Shown piece after piece: positions 16,861 to 28,972 of a DNA stretch of 64,000 nt. This DNA is from Bacteroidetes bacterium SCGC AAA795-G10. GTDB taxonomy: Bacteria; Bacteroidota; Bacteroidia; Flavobacteriales; Flavobacteriaceae. The stretch lies in the NCBI GenBank assembly GCA_003130815.1, contig QFDA01000003.1:62001-126000 (forward strand). The letters are read 5' to 3'. Position numbers and translations under genes: made by a program. The notes beneath the pieces were generated by a model. That model did not search any database and was not told the DNA's origin. It was given only the letters and a program-made list of their open reading frames with translations. The first letter of the stretch is position 1, and every line of letters begins with the position of its first letter.

Positions 16861-18465
16861 ATGCATGCCCATAGTTTTCCAATTGATTTAAAGTTTAGAT
16901 TTTCACAATTAATCAATGATTATATAGTTGAAGATAAAAAACTTAAATCATATTACTCACAATCACCTAGATTAGAAAACTTTGAAAGTCAAATCAATCA
17001 AAAAAAAGCATCTTTTCCAAGAGAGAACCGAGATCTTTTAACAACAATTTTTAAAAAACAGTATAGTAATGCAGAAGCATCAAAATATGTTTTGAAAAAT
17101 ATAGATCTTCTAAATAGTGAAAATACTTTTACGATTACTACCGGCCATCAACTATGTTTAATGACTGGGCCCTTGTATTTTATTTATAAAATAATTTCTA
17201 CTATTAATCTTTGTAGTAAACTTAAAGAAAAATATCCAAATTTTAATTTCATACCTATTTATTGGATGGCTAGTGAAGATCATGATTTCGATGAAATCAA
17301 TTCCTTTAAATTTCAAGATAAGAAATTCCAATGGAAGCAGGATTTAACTGGTCCTGTTGGTAAATTACCGCTTGATGAGTTAAAATTTACTTTCGAAGAC
17401 TTCGAATCATATTTGGGAAATAAAAATGAAGCAAACCAAATTAGGGAGTTAATTAAAAACAGTTATCTTGAGTCTTCTAATCTGTCAGAGGCAACATTTA
17501 AACTTGTTAACCAACTGTTTGGTAATTTTGGTTTACTAGTCTTAGAACCGAACAAAAAAAATCTAAAAAAACTGTTTATAAATTTTTTCAAAAAAGAGCT
17601 TACTGATCAGTTTTCGTTTCATAGCACCGAAAAACAAATAAATAATTTAAAGGAAAATTACAACAAAACATACTTACCTCAGGTAAACCCAAGAAACATA
17701 AATTTATTTTATCTATTACCTTATGGGCGCTATAGAATTGAAAAAAAAGACAACAAATTTGTGGTTAAGGATATAGGCAAATTTTTTTCAGAAAAAGAGT
17801 TAATAGATGAATTAGAAAAATATCCTGAACGCTTTTCACCAAATGTAATTTTAAGGCCACTATACCAAGAAGTTTTGCTACCTAATCTTTGTTATATTGG
17901 TGGGGCTGCAGAAATTTCTTATTGGTTGCAACTAAAGACAATGTTTGATAAAGTTGAAGTTCCTTTTCCGTTACTTCTTGTAAGAAACTCTGTTCTTTTA
18001 TATTCTAAAAAGCAAGTGGATAAATTAAAAAAACTAGAAATTAAAATTTCAGATTTGTTTTATAGCCAAAAGACCTTGGATGAAAAAAAAGTAAAACAAG
18101 CTAGCAGCATTGATTTAAATTTAGAACATTTAAAAATCGCACTAAATAAACAATTCGATTACCTTAAGTCTTTAGTTTCAAAGACAGATAAATCTTTTGA
18201 AGGAGCTGTTAATGCTCAAGAAAAAAAACAAATTAATGGAATAAATAAATTAGAGAAACGCTTATTAAAAGCACAAAAAAAGAGGTTATCTAATCAGATA
18301 GAAAGAATTAGGATTATTCGAAACCAATTATTTCCTGATAACGAATTCCAAGAACGCAAATTAAATTTTTTCACAATATATAATGAGATTGGAGAAAACT
18401 TTATACCACTCCTTATAGAATCATTAGATCCTCTAGATACTGACTTTAATTTTATCGAGTTTTAA
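16861..18465 (+). CDS. bshC: bacillithiol synthase BshC
   Basis: Putative cysteine-adding enzyme that completes bacillithiol from glucosaminyl-malate, giving the cell its low-molecular-weight thiol. The 534-residue protein carries the BshC hallmark TTGHQLCLMTGPLYFIYK near residue 100, YWMASEDHDFDEIN near 140 and the C-terminal coiled-coil rich in lysine and glutamine. ATG 16861 (MHAHSFPID) is taken as the start; an in-frame TTG six bases upstream adds only two residues. bshA and bshB are not in the window, which is usual as the genes are scattered in Bacteroidota. Confidence 0.93.
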   Translation: MHAHSFPIDLKFRFSQLINDYIVEDKKLKSYYSQSPRLENFESQINQKKASFPRENRDLLTTIFKKQYSNAEASKYVLKNIDLLNSENTFTITTGHQLCLMTGPLYFIYKIISTINLCSKLKEKYPNFNFIPIYWMASEDHDFDEINSFKFQDKKFQWKQDLTGPVGKLPLDELKFTFEDFESYLGNKNEANQIRELIKNSYLESSNLSEATFKLVNQLFGNFGLLVLEPNKKNLKKLFINFFKKELTDQFSFHSTEKQINNLKENYNKTYLPQVNPRNINLFYLLPYGRYRIEKKDNKFVVKDIGKFFSEKELIDELEKYPERFSPNVILRPLYQEVLLPNLCYIGGAAEISYWLQLKTMFDKVEVPFPLLLVRNSVLLYSKKQVDKLKKLEIKISDLFYSQKTLDEKKVKQASSIDLNLEHLKIALNKQFDYLKSLVSKTDKSFEGAVNAQEKKQINGINKLEKRLLKAQKKRLSNQIERIRIIRNQLFPDNEFQERKLNFFTIYNEIGENFIPLLIESLDPLDTDFNFIEF

Positions 18466-18518
18466 TATATTTTTTAAGATAAATTTCAACTTTGCGTTTT
18501 TAAGCGTTGATTAAATCG

Positions 18519-18526
18519 TATTTTTG
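18519..18526 (+). promoter_or_regulatory. candidate -7 box for guaA, leaderless placement
   Basis: TATTTTTG matches TAnnTTTG exactly and ends only 3 bases before ATG 18530. If the final G lies at -4, as the name of the box implies, transcription would begin on the A of the start codon. The possible -33 element TTTG at 18491-18494 is 24 bases away, one more than the usual range. Confidence 0.5.
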
Positions 18527-18529
18527 TTC

Positions 18530-20059
18530 ATGCAAGAAAAAGTTTTAATCCTTGATTTTGGGTCACAATACACCCAACTAATAGCACGTCGAGTGAGGGA
18601 GCTTTTTATTTATTGTGAAATCCATCCTTATCACAAAATCCCAAATGATCTAGATACCTATAAGGCCGTTATTCTTTCGGGCTCACCATTTTCAGTAAGA
18701 GCTAATGACGCACCTCATCCAAATTTAGAGCAAATTAAAGGTAAAATACCTCTTCTTGGAGTCTGTTATGGTGCACAATATCTTGCACATTTTTATGGAG
18801 GACAAGTCACTTTATCAGAAACAAGAGAATATGGACGTGCAAATCTTAAATATTTTGAGGCAAAGGATCCCTTTTTCAGAGATGTTTCAGAAAATAGTCA
18901 AGTGTGGATGAGTCACGCTGACACAATATTAACTTTGCCTAAAGGATCTAAACTTATTGGAAGCACGGAAGATGTTGCAAATGCCGCATATAAAATTTTG
19001 GACGAAGATACCTATGCAATTCAATTTCATCCTGAGGTATATCACACAACAGACGGTAAGCAAATATTAAAAAACTTTTTGGTAGAAATTGCCAATGTAA
19101 AACAGAATTGGACTCCAGATTCTTTTATTGAAATGGCTATCGATGAAATTAAAGAAATGGTATCCGAAGATGTTGTGATTCTTGGTCTTTCAGGTGGTGT
19201 TGATTCATCAGTTGCTGCGATGCTACTTAATAGAGCTTTGGGGGATAAGCTTAACTGTATTTTTGTTAATAATGGATTACTAAGAAAGAATGAATATGAA
19301 GAGGTTTTAGCACAATACTCAGGAATGGGTTTGAATGTGAGGGGAGTTGATGCTTCAAATAAGTTTTTAAACGCTCTTGAAGGAATTTCTGAGCCAGAAG
19401 AAAAACGTAAAATAATTGGAAAAATTTTTATTGATGTTTTTAACTTGGAAGCAAAAAAAGTGAAAGGGGTCAAATGGCTAGGACAAGGCACAATATATCC
19501 AGACGTAATAGAGTCAATTTCAGTTAATGGCCCTTCAGCGACAATCAAATCTCACCATAATGTAGGGGGTCTACCCAAACAAATGGAATTGAAGCTTGTG
19601 GAGCCTTTAAGAATGTTGTTTAAGGATGAAGTTAGGAGAGTAGGAAAAAGTATGAATATGGATCAATCTTTACTTGCTAGGCACCCTTTTCCAGGACCTG
19701 GGCTTTCAATAAGGATATTAGGCGAGATCACACGTGAAAAAGTACGCATTTTACAAGAAGTTGATTATATCTTTATAAAGGGCCTAAGAAAATGGAATTT
19801 ATATGATGATGTTTGGCAGGCTGGAGCAATTTTTTTGCCTGTAAATAGTGTTGGTGTAATGGGAGACGAAAGGACTTACGAAAATTGTGTCGCACTTAGG
19901 GCTGTTCAATCAACAGATGGAATGACTGCGGATTGGGTAAATTTACCCTATGAATTCCTTCAAAAAATATCAAACGAAATTATAAATAATGTTAAGGGAA
20001 TTAATCGTGTTGTCTATGACATTAGTTCTAAACCACCAGCTACAATTGAATGGGAATAA
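18530..20059 (+). CDS. guaA: GMP synthase (glutamine-hydrolysing)
   Basis: Converts XMP to GMP using glutamine and ATP, the last step of de novo GMP synthesis. The 509-residue protein has a class I glutamine amidotransferase domain (C79 in GVCYGAQ; H167 and E169 in FHPEV), an ATP-pyrophosphatase domain with the PP-loop SGGVDSS at 221-227, and the C-terminal dimerisation domain ending [12 protein letters not shown] 18530 is preferred over the in-frame TTG at 18524, which overlaps the promoter box. Its last bases overlap an in-frame ATG (20050) of the next gene. Confidence 0.97.
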   Translation: MQEKVLILDFGSQYTQLIARRVRELFIYCEIHPYHKIPNDLDTYKAVILSGSPFSVRANDAPHPNLEQIKGKIPLLGVCYGAQYLAHFYGGQVTLSETREYGRANLKYFEAKDPFFRDVSENSQVWMSHADTILTLPKGSKLIGSTEDVANAAYKILDEDTYAIQFHPEVYHTTDGKQILKNFLVEIANVKQNWTPDSFIEMAIDEIKEMVSEDVVILGLSGGVDSSVAAMLLNRALGDKLNCIFVNNGLLRKNEYEEVLAQYSGMGLNVRGVDASNKFLNALEGISEPEEKRKIIGKIFIDVFNLEAKKVKGVKWLGQGTIYPDVIESISVNGPSATIKSHHNVGGLPKQMELKLVEPLRMLFKDEVRRVGKSMNMDQSLLARHPFPGPGLSIRILGEITREKVRILQEVDYIFIKGLRKWNLYDDVWQAGAIFLPVNSVGVMGDERTYENCVALRAVQSTDGMTADWVNLPYEFLQKISNEIINNVKGINRVVYDISSKPPATIEWE

Positions 20060-20067
20060 CCTTTAAA

Positions 20068-21819
20068 ATGAGTTTATTTAAGTACAAAACTTTCTTTTCA
20101 TTTTTTTTCCTATTAGGTATAAAAATTTGTTTATGCCAGGTGCCTCAAGACTTTTTAATTCATCGAGTTAAAAAAGGTGAAACCTTGACACAAATTATCG
20201 ATTATTACTCCATTTCTGAGATCCAACTTAATGAATATAACCCCTCATTAAAAAAACTTGGAATTAAAAAAAGAATGGTCTTAAGAATACCCGTATATAA
20301 AAAGATAAAACCCTTTGATGCTGACAAACAAAATAAGTCTGTCAAATCCTTTGAAACACATATTGTAGAACCCAAGGAAACAAAGTGGCGCTTAGCTTAT
20401 GAATATGGGATGACTATCAAAGAATTAGATTCTTTGAATCCTCAAATATTAGATGGTTTAAAAATTGGTCAAGAAATTAGAGTAAGAAATATTGATTACA
20501 GTAAAACAATACCGGAAAAAGATTCTATGTATAATTACTACCAAGTGCTTCAATCGGAGGGATATTATAGTATAGAAAAAAAGTTAGGTGTAAATCGACA
20601 TGTTCTTGACTCTTTAAATCCAAATTTAGAAAAAACAGGGCTTCAAGTTGGTATGATTTTAAGAATCCCTGACTCACTTAGCGGGAAATTCAAAATTGAA
20701 AATGATCTTTTAGTCGAAAGAGTTAGCTTAATTGATTCGATATTCAAAAAAAGTAAAATAAAAATGGGATTACTATTGCCCTTCAAGGCAAAAGAAATAA
20801 TTTTTGATTCCATAGAAAATACTAAAAAAGTTCTTGAAGAAAGAAACCTGCACACCATATCATTAGATTTCTACTCAGGTGTTTTGTTTGCTTTACAAAG
20901 GGCTAGTAGAAGTGGATTAGAGATCGATTTATCAACTTTTGATACAGAAAATAACAAATTAAAAATTAATGATATTGTTGCCTCAGGATCTCTAGATACT
21001 TTAGATTTGATTGTTGGTCCATTAATACCGTCAAACTTTGATTATTTGTCAAATCAAAAAAAAATAATTAATATTCCAAAAATAGCACCACTTTCTTCTA
21101 GACCAGTATACTATAGAAAAAATGTTTTTCAATCTGTAACTGATGAAAAGATTTTCCGTGAAAAAATGTTTGAATATCTTGAAAAAAAACTTGACTCTAC
21201 ACATCATATTCTTATTGTTGCAGATTCAAAAAATAAAACAATTGAAGACGAACTTAAATTAAAATTTCCATGGGCAATTAATTTAAAGCCGGAAAGGTCG
21301 GACTATATAATACCAGAATTAGTGGACTCACTTCTTCTTGATTCAATACCTAACAAAATAATTTTAGAGACTCAGTCGTTTCCTTTGATTGCGAGTGCAT
21401 TGTCACAATTTAGTGCACAAAATAGGCAGTTCAGAGATGTTCAAGTATTTACTACTTATAGAAGCAATATATATAATAATGAAAATTTATCAAGAAAATC
21501 GCTAGGAGGAATAAGATTTACATATCCAACTGGAACTAAACCTCTGGATCAGACAACCAGTAACAAATTTGTAGATGAATTCGTACAAAATTATGGAAAG
21601 CCACCTAATAATAATGCATTGCGAGGCTACGATGTTGTTCTAGATGCCATTTTAAGGTTTGCTGTCTCAAAGGACATAAGAAAATCAATTGATTTAGGTG
21701 AAACCCAATACAAATCAAATAGATTTTTCTACAGAAAAAATGAAAATGAGTCATTTACAAATAAATCAGTTTTTATTCTTCAACATAAAGGATACGAGAT
21801 ATATGAAATAAAAGAGTAG
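20068..21819 (+). CDS. secreted LysM-repeat protein with PBP1-like (amino-acid ABC-type) domain
   Basis: Exported 583-residue protein. After a signal peptide (FFSFFFLLGIKICLCQ) come three LysM modules at about 30-75 (HRVKKGETLTQIIDYY), 100-145 (HIVEPKETKWRLAYEY) and 155-205, which bind peptidoglycan. From about residue 235 (IKMGLLLPF) a type I periplasmic-binding-protein fold follows, as in branched-chain amino-acid receptors. This architecture is common in Bacteroidota and is probably a cell-wall sensor or scaffold rather than a transporter subunit; no permease is near. ATG 20068 is chosen because it gives a clean signal peptide; ATG 20050 would overlap guaA by 10 bases. Confidence 0.88.
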   Translation: MSLFKYKTFFSFFFLLGIKICLCQVPQDFLIHRVKKGETLTQIIDYYSISEIQLNEYNPSLKKLGIKKRMVLRIPVYKKIKPFDADKQNKSVKSFETHIVEPKETKWRLAYEYGMTIKELDSLNPQILDGLKIGQEIRVRNIDYSKTIPEKDSMYNYYQVLQSEGYYSIEKKLGVNRHVLDSLNPNLEKTGLQVGMILRIPDSLSGKFKIENDLLVERVSLIDSIFKKSKIKMGLLLPFKAKEIIFDSIENTKKVLEERNLHTISLDFYSGVLFALQRASRSGLEIDLSTFDTENNKLKINDIVASGSLDTLDLIVGPLIPSNFDYLSNQKKIINIPKIAPLSSRPVYYRKNVFQSVTDEKIFREKMFEYLEKKLDSTHHILIVADSKNKTIEDELKLKFPWAINLKPERSDYIIPELVDSLLLDSIPNKIILETQSFPLIASALSQFSAQNRQFRDVQVFTTYRSNIYNNENLSRKSLGGIRFTYPTGTKPLDQTTSNKFVDEFVQNYGKPPNNNALRGYDVVLDAILRFAVSKDIRKSIDLGETQYKSNRFFYRKNENESFTNKSVFILQHKGYEIYEIKE

Positions 21820-21850
21820 TTCATTAAGTCAAAATTCCTTTCTATTTTCG

Positions 21851-21858
21851 TAAATTTG
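21851..21858 (+). promoter_or_regulatory. candidate -7 box for pyrG
   Basis: TAAATTTG is an exact TAnnTTTG match. It predicts a transcript start near 21862 and a leader of about 31 bases, the longest among the candidates in this window. No TTG is visible at 17-23 bases upstream, so the -33 element is weak or absent. Confidence 0.5.
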
Positions 21859-21859
21859 A

Positions 21860-23509
<1,650 letters not shown>

Positions 23510-23516
23510 GTTAAAA

Positions 23517-25328
23517 ATGGAAGAAAAAAAATTTGACCCATATCAGTTTATCGGATTCATTTTGATTGCACTTATTTTAACTTGGATGCTATATCGTAAT
23601 GGCCCTCAAGAAACAGATCAGACTCAGAATGATAAGCAGACCATTAATGCACCTTTAAATCAGGCTATTCAAGATTCAATTCAGTCGCAACAAAAGATTA
23701 AAGCTTACGGTGACTTAGGTAATTTTTTTATTCCAAATGATCAATCCAATATTCAGTTTACTACTAATAGTATGATTGTAGAAATACAATCAAAAGGAGC
23801 TGAAATAAATACTTTGTTATTAAGTGAATTTGAAAATTATGATGACCTCCCTATACCAATGATTAAAAATGAGAATTCTAAATTTAATGTATCGCTTTAT
23901 ACAAGAGATGGAAGAGTTTTAAATACACGAGATTTCTATTTCAAAACTAGTATTTCAGAAAAAGATGATGAATTTGTGGTATCACTTAAATCTTCCATTT
24001 CAAAAAGCATGTATGTGGTTTATGAATATATATTTCCAAAAAACGGATATATGTTTAAAGTCAATTTTAAATCTGTTGGCATGGAATCATTACTTGATAA
24101 TAATCAGCCACCGAAAATAAATTGGAGTACAAATGTATTCCGTAACTCGAGAAGCATTGATTATGAAAACCGTTACACAGAGTTAACATTTGGCTATGAA
24201 GATGATAGGGTTGATTATTTATCCCTTAGTGGCAATGATGAGGAAGACAGAGAGAATATTCGATGGATTTCATACAGGCAACACTTTTTTAGTGCGATTC
24301 TTATTCCTGAATCTAGTATCAAAATCGTAAACCTTAAATCGAAGGATTTATCTGGTGACCAAATCCTTGAAGAAAAATTCACAAAGTATTTTGAGTCGTC
24401 TTATTTACTGCCAAAACAAGGAGAGAATATAAATACTACATTTAAATTTTACTATGGTCCAACAGATTATAAAACCCTTCAAAATCTCGAAGGGGATCTC
24501 GAGGCATCCATTCCGATGGGATGGGGAATTTTTGGATGGATTAATAAGTTTATCTTTTTACCATTATTTGGCTTTTTATCTTCTTTTCTTTCTTATGGTA
24601 TAGCAATTATAGTAATGACTATTATTGTAAGATTACTCATGTCTCCAGTAACCTACAAGTCTTATGTCTCACAAATTAAAATGAAAGTCTTAAGACCTGA
24701 CATTGAAGCTATATCAGCTAAATTTAAAGATGATGCTGTTAAACGTCAACAAGAAACTATGAGTCTCTATACTCGTGCAGGTGCTAATCCAATGTCTGGA
24801 TGTATTCCTGCATTAATTCAATTGCCAGTATTTTATGCTCTATTTTCCTTTTTTCCTGTTGCCTTTGTTCTCCGAGATAAAAGCTTTCTCTGGGCGGATG
24901 ATCTGTCTTCTTTTGATTCAATTCTAGATTTAGGATTTAACATCCCTTTTTATGGGGATCATGTAAGTTTATTTCCAATTTTAGCTTCAGTGGCTATTTT
25001 CTTCTACACTAAAATGACTACCGGTCAGCAGCCAATGCCGCAACAACCCGGTATGCCTAATATGAAAATTATAATGTATTTAATGCCACTTATGATGCTT
25101 TTTTTCTTTAATAATTATGCTAGTGGTTTGAGTCTTTATTATTTTGTCTCTAATCTTTTGACAATCATTCTAATGATAGTAATAAAAAACTACATAATTG
25201 ATGATACAAAAATTCACGCCCAAATTGAGAAAAATAAGAGTAAGCCAAAAAAGGCTAGTGGATTTTCAGCACGTTTACAAAAAGCAATAGAAGAAGCTGA
25301 AAAACAGAAAAAAGCAAGAAGAAAATAA
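23517..25328 (+). CDS. yidC: membrane protein insertase YidC
   Basis: Inserts proteins into the inner membrane alone or with SecYEG. The 603-residue protein has the Gram-negative form: an N-terminal helix (IGFILIALILTWML), a large periplasmic domain of about 40-350, and five clustered C-terminal helices starting near residue 355 (IFLPLFGFLSSFLSYGIAI). The conserved positively charged groove residue is in IVRLLMSPVTYKSY. The tail is lysine-rich and could contact ribosomes. It follows pyrG by 7 bases, a common order in flavobacteria. Confidence 0.96.
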   Translation: MEEKKFDPYQFIGFILIALILTWMLYRNGPQETDQTQNDKQTINAPLNQAIQDSIQSQQKIKAYGDLGNFFIPNDQSNIQFTTNSMIVEIQSKGAEINTLLLSEFENYDDLPIPMIKNENSKFNVSLYTRDGRVLNTRDFYFKTSISEKDDEFVVSLKSSISKSMYVVYEYIFPKNGYMFKVNFKSVGMESLLDNNQPPKINWSTNVFRNSRSIDYENRYTELTFGYEDDRVDYLSLSGNDEEDRENIRWISYRQHFFSAILIPESSIKIVNLKSKDLSGDQILEEKFTKYFESSYLLPKQGENINTTFKFYYGPTDYKTLQNLEGDLEASIPMGWGIFGWINKFIFLPLFGFLSSFLSYGIAIIVMTIIVRLLMSPVTYKSYVSQIKMKVLRPDIEAISAKFKDDAVKRQQETMSLYTRAGANPMSGCIPALIQLPVFYALFSFFPVAFVLRDKSFLWADDLSSFDSILDLGFNIPFYGDHVSLFPILASVAIFFYTKMTTGQQPMPQQPGMPNMKIIMYLMPLMMLFFFNNYASGLSLYYFVSNLLTIILMIVIKNYIIDDTKIHAQIEKNKSKPKKASGFSARLQKAIEEAEKQKKARRK

Positions 25329-25354
25329 TATAAGACATTTTTATATTTTTTGTT

Positions 25355-26536
25355 ATGAAAAAAAGAGTTGTTGTTGGACTTTCAGGGGGAGTGGACTCAA
25401 GTGTTGCAGCATATCTACTTAAAAAAAGTGGTTATGAAGTCATCGCATTATTTATGAAGAATTGGCATGATGATTCAGTAACAATATCAAAAGAATGTCC
25501 ATGGCTAGAGGACAGTAATGATGCTATGCTCGTAGCAGAAAAACTTGGCATCCCATTTCAGACTATTGACCTTAGTCTTCAGTATAAGGAAAAGATAGTC
25601 AAATATATGTTTAAAGAATATGAAGAGGGTAGAACACCTAATCCCGATATTTTGTGTAATCGAGAAATTAAATTTGATGTTTTTTTAAATATTGCAATAT
25701 CACTTGGAGCAGATTATATAGCAACTGGTCATTATTGCCAAAAAAAGACTTTTGAAAGTAAATCTGGACAAAAGATATATAGACTAATCTCAGGATTTGA
25801 TAAAACAAAAGACCAATCTTATTTTTTATGTCAATTAACTCAGAAACAACTTTCTAAAGTACTATTTCCTATTGGTCACTTGAAAAAAAAAGAAGTCAGA
25901 CTTATCGCTAAAAAGCTTGATTTAATTACTGCTGATAAGAAGGATTCACAGGGACTTTGTTTTATAGGTAAGGTAAATTTGCCTGACTTTTTACAGCAAA
26001 AGCTAAACTGCAAAGAGGGGCAGATAATTAAAATTCCGAAACATCATCCTACTTACAAAAAGAACAAACTTGAAAGTAGATCTTTTGAAAAAAAATCAAA
26101 AAAATTTATTTATGAACCTAGCGATGGTTTGGTAATTGGAAAACACAATGGTGCACATTTTTATACAATTGGGCAAAGAAAAGGTCTTGGTGTAGGAGGA
26201 TTTAATGATCCCCTTTTTGTTATTGACATCGATGTAAATAAAAATATAATTTACGTTGGAGAAGGAAAATCACACCCAGGTTTATTTCGAGATACTTTAA
26301 GAGTTAATTCAAAAGACACCAATTGGGTGCGACCAGACTGTAAATTAGAAGTTGGTGATAGTCTAGAGGTAAGTGCACGTATCCGATACCGTCAACCTCT
26401 TCAAAAATCAACTCTTCATCGAACTAAAAAAGCTCTTTATATTACCTTCGATAAGTTTCAGTCTTCAATTACACCAGGACAATTCGTGGCATGGTATGAA
26501 AAAGAAGAGTTATTGGGGTCTGGAATTATTGCATAA
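25355..26536 (+). CDS. mnmA: tRNA-specific 2-thiouridylase MnmA
   Basis: Thiolates U34 of tRNA for Lys, Glu and Gln. PP-loop [12 protein letters not shown] at the N-terminus binds ATP; the catalytic cysteine pair is C101 in [13 protein letters not shown] and C202 in [19 protein letters not shown] marks the C-terminal barrel region. Between about 225 and 260 there is a lysine-rich insertion ([16 protein letters not shown]) longer than in E. coli and typical of flavobacterial MnmA. It starts 26 bases after yidC. Confidence 0.96.
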   Translation: MKKRVVVGLSGGVDSSVAAYLLKKSGYEVIALFMKNWHDDSVTISKECPWLEDSNDAMLVAEKLGIPFQTIDLSLQYKEKIVKYMFKEYEEGRTPNPDILCNREIKFDVFLNIAISLGADYIATGHYCQKKTFESKSGQKIYRLISGFDKTKDQSYFLCQLTQKQLSKVLFPIGHLKKKEVRLIAKKLDLITADKKDSQGLCFIGKVNLPDFLQQKLNCKEGQIIKIPKHHPTYKKNKLESRSFEKKSKKFIYEPSDGLVIGKHNGAHFYTIGQRKGLGVGGFNDPLFVIDIDVNKNIIYVGEGKSHPGLFRDTLRVNSKDTNWVRPDCKLEVGDSLEVSARIRYRQPLQKSTLHRTKKALYITFDKFQSSITPGQFVAWYEKEELLGSGIIA

Positions 26537-26542
26537 TTTTTT

Positions 26543-26587
26543 AGAAAATAATCTTTATCCATTCTGATTATAGATTTTCTTTTTGTT
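26543..26587 (+). terminator. weak candidate terminator after mnmA
   Basis: AGAAAAT (26543-26549) followed by AATC can pair with GATT and ATTTTCT (26574-26580) with a four-base bulge, and the T-rich TTTTGTTT follows. The stem is almost entirely A-T, so stability is low. Confidence 0.3.
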
Positions 26588-26643
26588 TCATTTAAAAAAA
26601 AAAGTATCTTATATTTAAGGGACTAAAAGAAGTAAAGGTTAAC

Positions 26644-27609
26644 GTGAGGTGCATTAATTTTCTTATCCTATTTTTTATTTTGACTTATTTATCAGCGCAA
26701 GAAAACTTTTACAAAGAAACAATACCTGGTACAGATTTAACAATACCTATGGTTTATATTCAAAATGGTTCGTTTACTATGGGAAGTCCAAAATCTGAAA
26801 TAGGACATTTTGGTGATGAGGGACCCCAACACCTAGTAAGTTTAGATAGCTACTGGATTGGAAAGTATGAAATCACTTGGGATATTTACAATTTGTTTGT
26901 CAGTCGTGAGATTGATCAATATCAAGTTACAAAGTTACCAAATTCTGAAGTCCAAGTAGATGCAGATGCAGTCTCTGGTGCTACAACACCTTATGTTGAA
27001 ATGAGTTTTGGTATGGGAACTGACGGATATCCAGCAATTTGTATGACTCAATTAGCTGCGTCTAAATTTTGTGAATGGTTGTCTGCTATGACTGGAAATT
27101 TTTATCGTTTACCCACTGAGGCAGAGTGGGAGTATGCTTGCAGGGCAGGAACTGACAAAGCCTTTTCATTTGGTGATAACTCAGAGAATTTAAATGAATA
27201 TGCATGGTATGAATCTAATAGTAATGAAAAATATCAAAAAGTAGGTACCAAAAAGCCAAATCCATGGGGATTACATGATATGCACGGAAATGTGGCGGAA
27301 TGGACGCTAGATCAATATGTTCCTACAACTTACAGAACAAGAAAAAAGGAGGCAAGAAACCCTTTTCAACAGCCTACAAAAATTTATCCTAAGGTTGTTA
27401 GAGGGGGATCTTGGATGGACTCTCCAAAAAGATTGAGATCTGCCTCTAGAAGGCCTTCATCTAAAAAATGGAAAATGAGGGACCCGCAAATACCTAAAAG
27501 TAAATGGTGGCATACCGATGCCCCTTTTGTTGGTTTTCGTATAGTAAGGCCAGTAAAAACTCCAGTAGAAGAAGAACAAAAAAAGTATTGGAATTATAAT
27601 TCAGATTAA
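26644..27609 (+). CDS. secreted SUMF1/FGE-sulfatase family protein (non-FGE type)
   Basis: Exported 321-residue protein with a signal peptide (INFLILFFILTYLSAQ) and a formylglycine-generating-enzyme fold: MVYIQNGSFTMGSP, RLPTEAEWEYACRAGT, GNVAEWTLDQY and VVRGGSWMD are diagnostic. The two redox cysteines of true FGE, which lie shortly after the GGS motif, are absent (GGSWMDSPKRLRSAS), and no sulfatase is nearby, so sulfatase activation is unlikely. Start is GTG 26644; no ATG gives a signal peptide. It heads a four-gene run with two Tat-exported sugar-type enzymes, so a carbohydrate-linked periplasmic role is inferred. Gliding protein GldK and GldJ share this fold but are larger lipoproteins. 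Confidence 0.85.
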   Translation: MRCINFLILFFILTYLSAQENFYKETIPGTDLTIPMVYIQNGSFTMGSPKSEIGHFGDEGPQHLVSLDSYWIGKYEITWDIYNLFVSREIDQYQVTKLPNSEVQVDADAVSGATTPYVEMSFGMGTDGYPAICMTQLAASKFCEWLSAMTGNFYRLPTEAEWEYACRAGTDKAFSFGDNSENLNEYAWYESNSNEKYQKVGTKKPNPWGLHDMHGNVAEWTLDQYVPTTYRTRKKEARNPFQQPTKIYPKVVRGGSWMDSPKRLRSASRRPSSKKWKMRDPQIPKSKWWHTDAPFVGFRIVRPVKTPVEEEQKKYWNYNSD

Positions 27610-27636
27610 GTAAAACAATGTAAAACAAAGAAAATC

Positions 27637-28971
27637 ATGAGTAAATACAAATTTTTAAAAAATTCAAATCATTCTAGGAGAGAATTTGTGCAAAAAACTG
27701 CCATAGCTACAAGTGGTTTATTAACCACTTCACTACCAATTGAATCAATGGTGCATGGACAGGGAGAAAAAAAACTTAAGCTAGCTTTAATTGGATGTGG
27801 AGGTAGAGGCTCAGGTGCTGCAGTTCAGGCTCTCACAGCTGACAAAAATGTTGAACTAGTTGCAATGGCTGACGCTTTTGCAGATCGAATTGAAAAGAGT
27901 TTAAAGGGTATTCAAGAGCACTTTGATGGTGAAAAAAAGATTAACGTTAAAGCTAAAAATCAATTCATTGGCTTTGATGCCTACAAAAAAGCAATTGATT
28001 TAGCTGATGTTGTAATCTTAACGACACCGCCAGGATTTCGTCCCTATCATTTTGAATATGCTATTTTAAATGATAAACATGTATTCATGGAAAAACCCCT
28101 TGCAACTGACCCAGTTGGAATTCGTAAGATTTTAGAAACAGCTAGGCTTGCCAAATCAAAAAAACTAAATGTCGTCGTAGGATTACAGCGTCATTATCAA
28201 TCAAATTATATTGACTTAAAGAATCGTATAGATAAAGGCGCCATAGGTAAAATTCGTGGTGGCCAGGTTTATTGGAATGATGCTGGAGTTTGGACAAATA
28301 GAAGAAAAGATAATCAAACAGAATTAGAATACCAGATGCGAAATTGGTACTATTTCAATTGGCTTTGCGGAGATCATATCCTTGAGCAACATATTCACAA
28401 TATTGATGTTGCAAATTGGTTTATTGGAGACTATCCAATTTATGCACAGGGTATGGGCGGAAGACAGGTTAGGAATGGAAAGGATCATGGTGAAATTTTT
28501 GATCACCATTTTGTTGAATTTACATATGCAAGTGGGGCTGTTATATCAAGTCAATGCAGACACATACCTGGAACTATGAGTAGAGTTGATGAGGTCTTTC
28601 AAGGAACAAAAGGGAGTGTAGAGATTGGAAAAGGAATAATAACCGATCTTGAGGGAAATACCAAATATAAATACCCACGTAAATCCATAGAAGACCCTGA
28701 TCCATATCAAGTTGAACATGACCGATTATTTGCTTCCATACGAAATGGGGGAGTTATTTCTGACGCTGAAAACGGAGCCATGAGTACATTAACAGCAATT
28801 TTAGGAAGAATGGCGACTTACACAGGAAAGAAAATTACTTTAGAGGAGGCATTAAATTCTAAACTGCAACTTATGCCTGAGACTGTTACTTGGAAAACCA
28901 CACCGCCTTCACTACCTAATAAGGATGGGTACTATCCTATACCCGTTCCTGGTAAAACTAAAATGGTTTAA
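27637..28971 (+). CDS. Tat-exported Gfo/Idh/MocA family oxidoreductase
   Basis: NAD(P)-dependent sugar or inositol dehydrogenase family protein of 444 residues. A twin-arginine signal is visible (SRREFVQKTAIATSGLL), so the folded, cofactor-loaded enzyme is exported. The Rossmann motif is LALIGCGGRGSGA near residue 50, and the catalytic-lysine motif EKPLATDP follows at about 150. Family members of this exported group in Bacteroidota often act on glycan-derived sugars. It is 27 bases after the SUMF1-like gene and 1 base before the TIM-barrel gene. Confidence 0.92.
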   Translation: MSKYKFLKNSNHSRREFVQKTAIATSGLLTTSLPIESMVHGQGEKKLKLALIGCGGRGSGAAVQALTADKNVELVAMADAFADRIEKSLKGIQEHFDGEKKINVKAKNQFIGFDAYKKAIDLADVVILTTPPGFRPYHFEYAILNDKHVFMEKPLATDPVGIRKILETARLAKSKKLNVVVGLQRHYQSNYIDLKNRIDKGAIGKIRGGQVYWNDAGVWTNRRKDNQTELEYQMRNWYYFNWLCGDHILEQHIHNIDVANWFIGDYPIYAQGMGGRQVRNGKDHGEIFDHHFVEFTYASGAVISSQCRHIPGTMSRVDEVFQGTKGSVEIGKGIITDLEGNTKYKYPRKSIEDPDPYQVEHDRLFASIRNGGVISDAENGAMSTLTAILGRMATYTGKKITLEEALNSKLQLMPETVTWKTTPPSLPNKDGYYPIPVPGKTKMV

Positions 28972-28972
28972 C

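Noticed and set aside
19042-19548. 168-codon open frame antisense to guaA
   Set aside because: It lies entirely inside the conserved guaA coding sequence, has serine/isoleucine-rich composition typical of antisense frames and matches no family I recognise.
26644-27609. Sulfatase-maturation locus
   Set aside because: No sulfatase in the window and the redox cysteines of FGE are absent.
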